DNA from: Dactylonectria macrodidyma
Lineage: Eukaryota > Ascomycota > Sordariomycetes > Hypocreales > Nectriaceae
Assembly (NCBI GenBank): GCA_020744425.1
Contig: JAGMUV010000041.1
Coordinates: 310,001-374,000 of the forward strand
Direction of reading: 5' to 3'
Length of the DNA stretch: 64,000 nucleotides
In this document: piece by piece, positions 52,810-63,442 of the stretch
Position numbering within the stretch: position 1 is the first letter of the stretch
How the letters are laid out: the number at the start of each line of letters is the position of its first letter
The notes under the pieces: generated by a model
The model's database searches: none
The model's input: only the letters and a program-made list of their open reading frames with translations
What the model was told of the DNA's origin: nothing
Position numbers and translations under genes: made by a program

Positions 52810-53973
52810 ATGCGTGATGTGCCCGCCGAGGTGAGGGCTACCTGGCCCGATCGAGTACCCTGATCATTGTAGAGACGTGCCTCGTTTCCCTCGCTCTGCT
52901 GACCCTGCTCGCCCGGATGTACGCTCGGCTAGTTGTCGTCAAAGGCGTGCGGACCCGATGATTGGATCATGGTGGTAGTGATGGTGAGTCAACCGCCCTC
53001 TTCTGGTCCTACAGCTAGCGGTTCGTGTACTCACGAGCCGACTGCGCCGGCGCGCCTGTGTCGGAGCTGACGAGACGACCTTCTCTCTGCAGGCCTTCAC
53101 CGTTGGAGTGACGGTGTGTGCCGTTCTCCTGGATCAGTTGTATGGCTGGAACGTCCACATCTGGGACCTGAGTATCGCAGAGGCCGTCAAGGGCCGGCAG
53201 GTATCCCTGGGTTCCCAGAGGCTCTTTCTCTTCTCGTCGGGTCTGCCCAAGGTGTCGATACTGGTTGCTCGCGAACGCACCCAATTCCGTGTGGCTGCTT
53301 CGGGCATATCTGGTTCGTCTTGTGTGTCATTTGGACGCAATGCGCGTACGTCACATCGGTTCTCGCTCGCAGACTTCTTGCTCCCCGTCTTGCTCCATGC
53401 CTTGCTTCTGCTCGTTCGCGGCTAACACGTGTCCAGTCCGATAAAGGCCTACTGGTTGGTTGGCCATCCTCAACACTACAGCCCAGAAGGGCCACCAGCA
53501 CTACAGGAAGTTAATTCCCCCAGCCTGTCGAGCTCGTCCGTTCAGCCACTAACCTTCCTTTCAAGGGCCCAGGCAATTGCCACGTTATCACTGACGTCGT
53601 CGTCGTCGTCGTGCTGTCTCTGCCAACCGTGATGAAGCTGCACCTTCCCCGACACCAGCGCGTCATGCTCGCCTTGCTCTTCAGCGGTGGTCTCATCGTC
53701 GTTCTTGCCGGCTGCCGGAGAGCCTACTGGTCGTACTACGTGATCGACAAGACATACGACGTCACCTGGGAAGAGTTCTACCTGTGGATCCGGACGACTG
53801 TCGAGGCGAACCTGGGTGTCATCTGCGGCAACGCGCCGGCGCTGCGCCCGCTCTACGGTGTTGTCGTGGCCAGGCGCAGTGGCAGGCGCATTGGTTCCCA
53901 GTCCAACAACCAAGTTACTTGGCTTGGTTGGTGGGGATGGGAGCCCACAGGCTCGCGGTACTCACGAAAATGA
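52810..53973 (+). pseudogene. PTH11-like / fungal rhodopsin-domain membrane protein, broken
   Basis: Seven-helix surface receptor-like family of filamentous fungi. Fragments in order: LARMYARLVVV (52910-52945), then DDWIMVVVM ending at a GTGAGT donor (52987). The acceptor at 53092 leads to AFTVGVTVCAVLLDQLYGWNVHIWDLS and LGSQRLFLFSSGLPKVSILV. Next come WFVLCVIWTQC, SPIKAYW, and ITDVVVVVVLSLPT. The last exon has QRVMLALLFSGGLIVVLAGCRRAYW and TYDVTWEEFYLWI..VEANLGVICGNAPALRPL, ending at 53973. The fragments lie in different frames (shifts near 52947, about 53280, about 53430-53590). Introns explain only some of these, so the gene is probably dead. Confidence 0.75.
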
Positions 53974-54235
53974 CCAAGCACCGTTACCGTAGCGACTTTC
54001 AACCGCTGACCCGGCGGCGTGCGTCACGACGCGGTTACATTCTTCCTTCCTCGGTCATCCTTTTCTGTGCTACGACTCAGATATTTCCAGCATCGCGTGC
54101 AGAGAACGCGAGATTTCCCGAAGACTGTCTCCCTCCAGAACGGAGCTATAAGTCACGAGATGCCCTTCCAGGTCCATTAATACATGGGCGGCTACAAGCC
54201 AGCGCTCTCAACAAGACAAGCCTAACCAAGACAGA

Positions 54236-54298
54236 ACAAGCCAAGTCAAGTCAAGCCAAGTCAAGTCAAGCCAAGTCAAGTCAAGCCAAGTCAAGTTG
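54236..54298. repeat. 15-bp CAAGTCAAGTCAAGC minisatellite
   Basis: Four units upstream of the hAT relic. Confidence 0.9.
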
Positions 54299-54464
54299 AC
54301 CATCTATCAAGCAAGACGGCTTTTTTAGCTGGCTTGATTTGTCTTTGATAACGGCTTGGTAAGCAGGGCCCATATTGTGGTCATAGCCACAGTGCCTTGG
54401 ATAGTAAAAATCCTGCTGGCACGGCCAAAAGTTAGCCACGAGCACCACGCTCATCACCGTCAAG

Positions 54465-55765
54465 ATGTCCGATATTGACGATACCTCTTCGGTGACCGCC
54501 CTCTCGGAAGCAGTTACCGAGACGGCCAGCCAGCCTTCGGCCCTGAACACGAGATCCGCCGCGGCCGGAAGCACCGTGTTTGCTACTCTTCGCCCGGGGA
54601 CGGTCCGTCACCGACCTGCTCCGAGATCTCGACACCGACGAGATCCGTACCGAAGTTAGCTTGATGTGCAAGATCAAGATCGGATGCCAAGATTTACGTG
54701 CCGACCGAGTGGCTACACAGGAAGAAGAGGGGGAGGATGTCGCCTATCGATCCGTATGACCGGCGGCTCACTAAAGTCGTTGGAAATAGGGCGAAGGGAG
54801 ACTGCTGGCTTTGCAACAGTGCGATAAAAAGAAGGTAATATTACTATACGCCCTCCTCAACTGCGGCATAAACGGAGTGCTTAGGCGCTTAAGGAAGGAT
54901 CACGGTCTTCTTGTTGGTGAGGTAGACGGTGAGACTACAGAGACTGAGCCGCCTCGCCGGCGTCAACGCCAGCGAACTGTACTCGACTTGCAAAAGCAAG
55001 CCGTAGAACGGTTAGCTATTCGGAAGTCTAAGGCAGAACTGTTCAAGGAGCTACTACTCCGTTGGATTGTAGATGCCGATATACCTACCCTTCTCGGCCG
55101 TCGAACACACTGACTTTCGAACGCTTCTCGGCTCGTTGAACGAAGAACTCGTTGACGAGCTTTTGCCTCGCAGCGGCTTTACAATTCGATCGTGGTTAGA
55201 AGCAGAGTACCGGTCGCAAAAAGAGCTGTTGAGGAGTAAGCTTGCCGCCTCTCTATACAAGAAGCATCTCACCTTCGATCTTTGGACTTCTCCTCAAAAA
55301 TACGCGCTTCTCGGCGTAACTGTTCGCTTCACAGACGCGTTAAAAAGACCGCAGGCGTCGCTTTTGGCATTGAGGCGGCTCCGTGGCGCGCAATCTGGTG
55401 AAAATATCGGTCTAACGTTGAGTGAAGTACTATTGGAGTACAAGATCTCTGCAGACGAGTTAGGTTATTTCACGAGCGACAACGCCGACGCGAACGACAG
55501 CGCAGTCAACGAAATTATCACCACTCTTTCACCTGACGTTCAGCCGCAGGAGCCTAGAATTCGCAGTACCAATCACATCTACAACCTCAGCGCCACCAGT
55601 TACCTCTAAGGGAAGCTCAAAGACGTGCTTAAGTGCCTCGAATCGCAACCAGCAGAACAAGCAGCCCTTCAAAAGATCCTCGACTTCCGCGAAGAATGGC
55701 GGCCAACAGGCGCCTTCGCCAGGACTCACAATCTTCAAGGCTGGGTCCGAAGGTCATCGCAGCGC
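54465..55765 (+). pseudogene. hAT-family transposase, truncated relic
   Basis: An N-terminal Ser/Ala-rich start (54465) is followed by a frame-broken BED zinc-finger region (CWLCNSAIKRR near 54801; KDHGLL near 54897). Next is LQKQAVERLAIRKSKAELFKELLLRWIV, and after a shift at about 55085, VEHTDFRTLLGSLN. The hAT core follows: HLTFDLWTSPQKYALLGVTVRF, GENIGLTLSEVL, and the catalytic-region GYFTSDNADANDSAVNEI. A TAA (55607) breaks the frame just before GKLKDVLKC and LHNL-like sequence. The dimerisation domain at the C-terminus is missing, and the copy ends at about 55765 beside Helitron-derived sequence. It would have cut and pasted DNA with 8-bp target duplications. No terminal repeats were found. 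Confidence 0.8.
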
Positions 55766-55964
55766 TGATGAAAACCCCTCTCATTGGTCGGTTTGCTCGC
55801 CAGGTTTAGTATCTGCTCTCCAATTGGTCTTCTCTTAGTTTCCTGCCCCTTTTCTGTTCTTTCTCTTCTCTTTCCTCGCAACCCCATGACTTTGCCCGTG
55901 CCTCTTATTTTACCTCTGATACATTTAAGGTATGGATGGCAACGCCTCTCGACCTCGAAAACCG

Positions 55965-58185
55965 TCATCCCAGCCACCGCAGAGCCGGCTGAATAGACTT
56001 CTTGCTCAATTCCCCCAGTCTGGCCTGCGCTACCGTCATCTCGTGGGAGGAACCCGGTTGCCCACCAGAATCTCTTTCCCGCACCTTGGAGATGAGCAAG
56101 ATGCCGTCCAGCGACCGGCACCGCGACAGCTGCACATAGAGGCCGCACGGATCGCATTGCGTGGGGGCCATGCATCCGTCGACATTTGTTGTCCTCGTCC
56201 CCGGCTGCTCCAGGGCTACGCGCTCGAGCGTTCTGCTCTGCACCTTGTAGTCTGTGCACGCGAAAAGCCGCCGTACAAGGCAAACCTTTCTGGCCGACGT
56301 CGTTCTGCTGCCACGGCCGCATTCGCTGGGCATTGTATGCTGACGCTCATGGGTATCAAGAGGATCGTGCCCGGCGGCATTCCGACGAAGTGGAAGTTCA
56401 TTGTCCCCCCCGGCTCTAATATTATCCCCGCCGGCGGCCCGAAGTGGACCATCGTATCGGCCGAGATCCGATGGCTCGAGTGCGCTTCGTTGAGGATGAC
56501 GTCAAGCGCAGTGTTACTGGCCCCATTGATGAGCTTCAAGCCCGGGTGGGTATTGTGGTTCACGACGACGGGCATCCCTGGCACGAACATGAAGACGCCT
56601 GGTACTTGTACCGCGCTATCATCGCCCTGGTTCAGCATCATGGTGGCTTCTTACTCGGTCGACAGACCGTCCTTCCACTTATGCTCGGATATGAAGATGC
56701 GCATGATCGACCGATGCTGGATCTGGAACGACAAGGTCGCCTCCATGTTCAGTCAGGTTCCACCGATTCCGGTCCAGCGGCGTCACCACGGTGATGCCTG
56801 ATTCCCACGGGATCCGCCTGCCCTTCCTGGTAGCATCTTGAGTTGAGGAGGTCCAAACCCGTGCGGTCCTGCACGCCCGATCGGATCCGCTTTAGCAGTC
56901 TCTGCAATTCCGGATCTCCGGCTGCGCGTACTTCTTCGTCCAGCATGACGACCGTCGTGAACTTCTTCCACAACGCGTGCGCCATGCTGGTGCCGTTGCT
57001 CGGCCTTGAACGAGTTGTCTTCATCCCACGGGACGGCCACGCTCGGCAGGAGGATCGACCTCTCTTGTACCTGACGGAACTGGTGGAAGTCTCCGCAGAA
57101 AAGGACGATGGGGATCCCGCCAAAGTTATCAACAGACGGTTCGAAATACCTTTTGATGCAAAGAGCTCAACGAGTGCTTCGATGACTCGTGACTTGCCGG
57201 TTCCACCTTCGCCACCAACATATTCGCAGAGCTGACGGACATCGCCTCTACCACTACATTGTATCGAATCGAGCTGGAGGCATATGATGAGGAAGGCGAT
57301 TGTCTGCCTCTTGTTCAACGTGAACCGCGCTGCCAGAGCCTTGCCTGCCTCAAGGAAGGACGGTGATACACCAAAGTCGACTTCCATGCCTGGACCTGCC
57401 TCGCCTGCCGTCTCTTCTTCCAAGTCCGCTACCGTCATTTGGATATCCTCCTCGCCGAAACCAGTGAGCACACTCTGCACCGCCGCGCTGTGGTAAGTTT
57501 TATGGGCCGCGGCCATATTTTGTATGCCCTGGATCATTCGCTCCCTCTTTCTAGAGGCACAGATCTGCTGCGACTTGACGGCCTTGACCTGATCCTGCTG
57601 TGGTATAACGGTCCCGGAAAATGCCCAGCCTGGTCCGCTTATCCGGCCTTCTCCTCGTTCGGGCATTATGGTGGCCTGGAGCTCAGCAGTCGAGCTTAGT
57701 GCTGACTGCTGGAAACGACAGAGCTGCTCCATTGTTGCCATGAGCTCCGGCGAGCCGGCGGTGATCTGATTGGTGCCCACTGCACTTCTCACGACGTCAA
57801 TCAGACGCGTTGCGTTACCGATGCTGTGAGACTGGTACGCCGATGCGGCCTCTTCACCAGCCTCGCCTTCTCCTTCCTCGCTGGCATGTGCGGCCGTGAA
57901 GTCACCGTCGCCGGCTGAGGCTGCCCATTACCTGGCGTCGCGTTTCGCGCCTTAGCCCGACCGCCGAAGCAGCTGGACATTATCGACGGGGCATGATACT
58001 CTCGAAGGAAGTGCCTCTCGAGCCCGCGCCCAAATGCTGTTGATGTCGTCCGTTGGTTCGCACATGAATGACTCCCACGGCACAAATAGCGCTAGATGCT
58101 GCACGGCTGCCCCTTCACCAGGAGAGTTAGTTCCTCCCCCCATACGTTTCTGCGGAATAGTTGCTAGACGAACCTCCGATGGCAC
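55965..58185 (-). pseudogene. Helitron relic 2, PIF1-type helicase
   Basis: LALFVPWESFMCEPTDDINSIW (about 58090) leads into the helicase. Walker A GGEGGTGKSRVIEAL is at about 57200 and Walker B-like VVMLDEEVRAAGDPEL at about 56950. PGMPVVVNHNTHPGLKLINGA is at about 56580. The end has DYKVQSRTLERVALE and LYVQLSRCRSLDGILLISK (about 56130). Frames break near 56970, 56640 and 56330. It cannot make a working helicase. Confidence 0.88.
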
Positions 58186-58261
58186 GACCCTTCATCGTCT
58201 TCGTCGAAATCCTCGCTCAGGTAGCCATCAAGGCAGACGCTGGCGTGTTTTCCCGGCCGTC

Positions 58262-60685
58262 TCAGCGCCTGCAACCAGCCTCTTCCAAGCACCCACGCGC
58301 TTTCGAATGGCACCTCTCCCCAAGAGGCAGCGGCATCATCCTCGTCGTTGCGCCTGAGCTTGACGAGCGACACATAATCATAGAGACACAGGCCTCGCAA
58401 GACCTCTCCCGGTGATGATATGCTTCAACATAGCTGATTCTCTCACCCGCTTCTTCCACGACGATCGACTCGTCCACCGGACTATCCGCAACCGCTGTGC
58501 CATTCTCTTGCCGAATGTGTCGCCACCTTCGGAAGACGTGCCAGTAGAGCAGAGACATTCAGAAACGTCCAAGCGTTGCTATTGGTGAACTCGGTCGGGT
58601 ATCCCAGAAGGTAGGCAATGACGTCGACCTGCGACAAGATCGCTCTGTGAATATGCGATTCGCCACCCTCATCAAGAATTTCCGCGCCCTGTTCCTGGTA
58701 CCAGCATCACCGGCACCGTCATCTCCATGATCTTCTCCACCATCGGTCGTTCCACCGCCAGCTGAGGGGGCAGGCAGCAGTTCTGCTGCGGCAGCGACGC
58801 GCTTCCACACCGGGTCCTCTAATTTGGTCGCGTAATTCGTGATATAAAAGACGAGGGCCTATGGTCTTCCGCTGCGTGGTTGTGGAGAAGCCCCACGGCC
58901 ATGGCGTTGTCCCACCGATTCACCATGCTGTGTCTCCTTCGAATCTGCAACGGGCCGTCTGCCGTGAGGGCAGTCTTTTCGACTAGTCTCCATGGCGCCT
59001 GGAATCGACAAAGGCCACGCTTCTTTCCTCCTTTGCCCTTGCTCAAAGAATGCTTGACACAAGTTGGACTATGAGTATGGATCTGTGTCGCACCAGCACA
59101 GAAATTCGCTTCCTCGTCAAATGCGGCCGAAAATTGCTCCGTGTTGTCAAGCAGGGAGGAAATGTCCAATGCCACCGACCGTTCCGCTTGGAGGGCGCAA
59201 TACCCTTCCTGGTCCAGGTCCTACCTCATAAGTATGTCAGCCTGGCCCCGGCCTCGACTGCTGCATCTTCAATGGCATGCCTAGGTCGTACTGTCGGAGA
59301 ACACGCTATCTATGTATTGGATGATGCGTTCACGGTACTTTGCTTGGCCATCGCCGTCGATATCGGCAATCATCGAACTCAAGTGCGCGTTTCCATGCAA
59401 CCAAAGCAGCCCGTGGACATGAAGCACCCTCTCGTTCGTTGGTCTCGACAGCACCAAGATAGTCGATGACGCGCCCGAATACCGACTCCTCTCCCACTTC
59501 GACATAATGCTCAAAGAACAACGTCATCTCCCGGTGGAAGAAGATGGCCGAGCTCATGGGGTCCGAAATGGCCTGCCGCAGGCGTTTGTACGAGTCAAGG
59601 CTCTTCAGGAAAGCCTCGGCCGCATCAGGCTCGCTGGTGCGGTATGCTGCAAGTCGCAGCTTTAGCGGGTTCGTAATGTATGTCATTTGGGCTGAGCGCG
59701 AACCAGATCGCCGGCACGCCGTGACGAAGAACAAGCGACTGTATCTTCCGCCGCATACTCAAGCGATTTTCTCTGGACATAGGCTGCCGGAAGACGTACA
59801 AGGAAAGGCTCCTGAAAAGCTCTTTCACGCCCTCGTCAGTCCCTTTTTCCCGAGTTCTCCAACTCGATCGATCCTTGCCGGTGCTAACCTGTCTGCTGAG
59901 AGCGACCGTACTATGCTCTCTATGTTCCGGAAATTTTTCCTCGTTACTCTCAACATGCTGACGCGACGGTTCCTCGACCGTACACTCAAGGAATGCAAAG
60001 ATATGATGGGTTGCAAATCGGCCACCATGGCGCCGGAGCGTGATGTCGGCCCACGTTCGCAGACTCACTGTTACGGGACGAGACGAGGTCTTGCGCCGCC
60101 GTCTCTGTTCCGCGCGTTTCGGCACCTATTCCCGCGCTTAGGGCCGGCTTCTTCCACCAGCCGTGGCCCCCCGACACCAAGCGGAAATAGCGTGGGAAAC
60201 GTCTTCGCGAAGAACGAGGCATCAAATGAGTCGGCGAATTCGTCGCCCCGAGAAACGTGAATATATGGCTCACATCCGTCGGCAAGCCCTGGCCGTCTCT
60301 CCGCCGATTCCACTCGTGTTCTCGGGCCCTCTTTGGCTCCCCTGGCCGCATCTCCGTTCACAGCATTGCAGGCAAAGAAGAACTTATCCACATCGGGTAC
60401 ATCTGACGGCCCGTTCAGAGCAAACACACCCGATAAAGTGACTTCGTTGATCGAATTTCTCAATTGATCAGACTCGGCCTCGCTCCGGTGGCCGCCTTCG
60501 TCTTCGCTCAGCCCCGGCCATTGGGTCTCGCCACTGGTTAAGACGAGCGAGGACCTCCTTGATCTCCAACGAACCCTCGTCTGCCATGCCACGCTCCGTT
60601 GGCGGAACAACTTTGCGCCGCTTCGCATTTTTCCCCATGCCGTTGGCTCATTCCGTTCCATGCGATCGTACACCAGCGGCGGCAC
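58262..60685 (-). pseudogene. Helitron relic 2, Rep (Helitron-like N-terminal) domain and linker
   Basis: Fragments in order: EFADSFDASFFAKTFPTLFP (about 60240-60170), RHGGRFATHHIFAFLE, PMSRENRLSMRRKIQSLV, HGVPAIWFALSPNDI, DPMSSAIFFHREMTLFFEHYV, VLHVHGLLWLHGNAHL (an H-x-H equivalent near 59420), then NFCAGATQIHTHSPTCVKHSL, WKRVAAAAELL, and LLYWHVFRRWRHIR. They are divided over six or more frames. The H-x-H pair is still readable. Confidence 0.85.
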
Positions 60686-61491
60686 CCCATGCGGCGGCGC
60701 GCCTCCAGCTCTTCATCTCCGTCACGTCAATCTCGATCTCGGCGTCATGCGGGTTGTTCTTTTTCAGCCAGACGAGAGCCTTCTCAACGACTCGTCGCCT
60801 CACCGACAATAAACCGGACAGGTCGCTTGGCACTGGCTTCTCCGCACCCTGCCACGAGACATGGATCTCTTCCATAACTTGCACGAGCGGGTGGGGGAGC
60901 ACTTTTGTGGCCAGCTCCTGCACATTGTTCGGGAACACCGTGATGTGGCCCTTGATGTGCTTCGGATACCGGGCACATTGCTTCTGGCTGCTCGCAATGC
61001 TGTACCTTGTGACGAACCCGTAACATGAGTTCAGCGCGATAAGCTTCTCCTCAACCGGCGTGAGACCCTTCAGCTCTTCGAGAAACACGTGCTCACACCC
61101 GATACGTCTGTGAAGCTGGGCCGCAGGCGACAGAACATGCTGCCTCAAGCAACGAGCGCACTCCGCACATGGTCGAGAAGGTCTCGCCCACGGGAAAGCA
61201 GTTCCGACATGTAAATAGCGAACGGTTGTCCTTTTCGACGCAGCTCGACATCCATTGGTCCCATGTCACATCTCTCAACTCTTTCTTCGTGCGCTTACGA
61301 TAGCACTGCATGCAAGTCCGTATTGGTAAAGCGTCCACATCGTGGAACTCCTTGTAGAAGGCTCGCACGGTCGACACCTTTCTCTCATGCGGTATTGGCG
61401 TACACCATGTCTGCTCGTTGGACAGACTCTCCTTCACGGCGAACTCGTCCTCCAAGAAGCGCGATACGCTCGCCAGGTCTTCGGCCTGCAA
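60648..61491 (-). pseudogene. Helitron relic 2, zinc module and DUF6570 region
   Basis: 61491-61093 has RTCMQCYRK...FTCRNCFP. 61148-60648 in another frame has the DUF6570-like stretch LTPVEEKLIALNSCYGFVTR, KHIKGHITVFPN, and VVEKALVWLKKNNPHDAEI. DUF6570 occurs next to the Rep domain in many fungal Helitron proteins. The frame break lies at about 61100-61150. Confidence 0.8.
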
Positions 61492-61556
61492 CTCCCGTCT
61501 TCTCTGCCTTCGGGCTCCAGCTCGGATTTTTTTCCTCGGAGGCTCGTCTCAGTGAG

Positions 61557-62051
61557 TCAGCGCAACATGTTGCGCCGAACCCCTATGTTAGAAGCACCGC
61601 TAGTGGCTGGTCTTGCTTTCGGCCGCCGACCCCGTCCCCGACGTCTCTGGGGCAAACCCCGTGCAATTGCTGCTGCTAGCACGCTTCGTCTAATGTCTTC
61701 AGAGACTGATTGCTTGGGCTGGATAATCGTCGCCATACCGCGCCGCCGACCATCCCCACCCCGCCTCTCCTGGGGCAAAAAGTGTCGATGAAAGGGCGGA
61801 GGACCAGAGCCGGCGGCCTCCGGTGCACCACGTTCTCTGGGCGACAAGGGCCTTTGAAGCGGACTCGGTGGCTGATGCAGCGCAGAACCTCCACTGTGAG
61901 CCGTATCATGAGACTTCCGTGCTCTATTTGACCGCAAACCGCCTCGCAGGGGTCTTCTGGGCAACGACCTTGCAATTGCTTCCGCATGCTGCCTCCATTC
62001 GGTATCTTCAACCTCAGATTCCTTCGGCAGAATTGGTGTAAGTAGTTGCAA
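61557..62051 (-). pseudogene. Helitron relic 2, Arg/Pro-rich N-terminal frame
   Basis: The frame contains repeated modules A-x-AIARSLPRRPLRGG and AAAIARGLPQRRRGRGRR, suggesting internal duplication of a basic DNA-binding or nuclear-targeting segment. Its link to the helicase is by position only. Confidence 0.4.
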
Positions 62052-62750
62052 GTGTCAATGGCAATCCTTCTCGGCGTATTGGGGATAACTCGGCTTGTTG
62101 TTCAGTACGCTTAGAGGCGCGTGAGGCTTGCCGATTCCTACAGCCGATTCCTACAGTCGAGACAGTCAACCGTAAGTCTTCCACGTGATATGGAAGATTT
62201 TTTCTTCGAAATGAATTGATCTGCCGGCTTCGCCTGCTTGCAGTTCCTGCAAACCTTCATGAAGGGATAGAATCAGCCATGAGTATGTTGGATTGGAGGG
62301 ACGGTTTGGTGAGGAAGGAGCTTACATTGTTACGCTCTTGTCCGTTCCCAGCTGACGACGAGCAGGCTTCCATGTGAGCAACCGCCTCATGTGGCTTCGC
62401 CGCTGGACTATCCATCCTGCTGCTGCACCACCCTCTCCTCCCCGTCCCTCCGTGATTTTGAAGAGGACGGTCGCATTGTTGTTGCTTTGCGCAACACAGC
62501 GCCTGTCCAGATCAGGGAGCTCGGGAGCCATTACGTCGCTCACCGTCTCAACACGGAACAGTCCCATATCAAACCGATATCGTCTACCCGTCAGGTTGCT
62601 AACGGTATCTAGGTTCACATATTACCTCCTCAGCTAGCCTACCTCTCAAGATTCCCGGGCTACCCTGCCTCCGGGAAGCAGTGCAATTTCCTCCCTGATC
62701 ATTCAGACCTGATCTAACTACTACCTCAAAAGACAACCTCTCTATCGAGA
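62052..62750. other. no gene recognised
   Basis: No domain or obvious repeat was seen between the relic and the start of the third Helitron. Confidence 0.35.
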
Positions 62751-62756
62751 TCTATC

Positions 62757-63442
62757 ATGGTATTGGACGTAAGTAGTCGCAAAGCCTCCCTGCCCGAGCG
62801 ATATCTAGCAGTCTAGGTGGGTAAGAGGTGGATATATACGACCAGATGGAGGACGTGATATACCCCAGGCAGTTCGGAACTGCCATACCTGCAAGCAAGA
62901 CCTGCGCGAAGTCGAATTTCGAAGCGTCAAGGACTCTACGAAGATTACAGGACAGTGTAGTAGCTGTAGGGCACGCTGAAGGGAACGGGTAGCCGAATCC
63001 AGAGCCGCCGTTGCCGTCATGCGGAATATTGCCTTGATGCTATCGCCACGCAGAGCCACGAAAAGGACCAATTCTCTAGCTAACCTGACGCCTCCAAGGC
63101 GGACTGCGCCAACGCCTGCGTCTGTTCACGGCTTACAACCTCCTGCCACGTCTGCTTTGTTCCGCCAACCTGGCGCCCGCACTCCGGGGACTGCCTAGAC
63201 CTCTGCTGAGGCCACCTACCCCAAGCGTGGTAGAGGGACCTTCCCCTATCCCTCCTACCCTTAGTCTGCCAACAGTAGTTCTGGGCACGCTGATTCCTCA
63301 CACGCCAATTCTTCAAGGCAGTCTTCCAACAGCTCCTGTTGTGCTAGGCACGCCTATACCACAGGAATCATTCCCTACCACACCTTCATTATTGCCACAG
63401 GGTCATCGCCGCGGCCAGCTATACACGTCGAGGCACCTTTAA
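62757..63442 (+). pseudogene. zinc-ribbon ORF1 of the third Helitron
   Basis: A possible first exon, ATG at 62757 (MVLD), ends at a GTAAGT donor. Removing 62769-62811 (43 bp, ending CTAGCAG) joins it in frame to RWVRGGYIRP and NCHTCKQDLREVEF...GQCSSCRAR, a CxxC...CxxC ribbon. It matches the ORF1 module of the intact Helitron (CARCGEE...CLDCRNQ). A TGA (62978) interrupts the frame right after the ribbon. Further on, in another frame, PTVVLGTLIP and PVVLGTPIPQE recall VLGTPIPPT in the intact ORF1. It is either broken by small indels or spliced in a way not resolved here. Confidence 0.6.

Larger units (their letters stand above)
55965..62051 (-). mobile_element. second Helitron-type element, heavily degraded
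   Basis: A continuous set of minus-strand homology from N- to C-terminus is spread over at least ten frame changes. The order is that of long fungal Helitron helicases with a DUF6570 region: Arg-rich repeats, zinc module, DUF6570, Helitron-like N-terminal domain, linker, PIF1 helicase. It differs from the intact element at 8-14 kb, which lacks the DUF6570-like part, so it is another lineage. Ends were not found. Confidence 0.85.
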
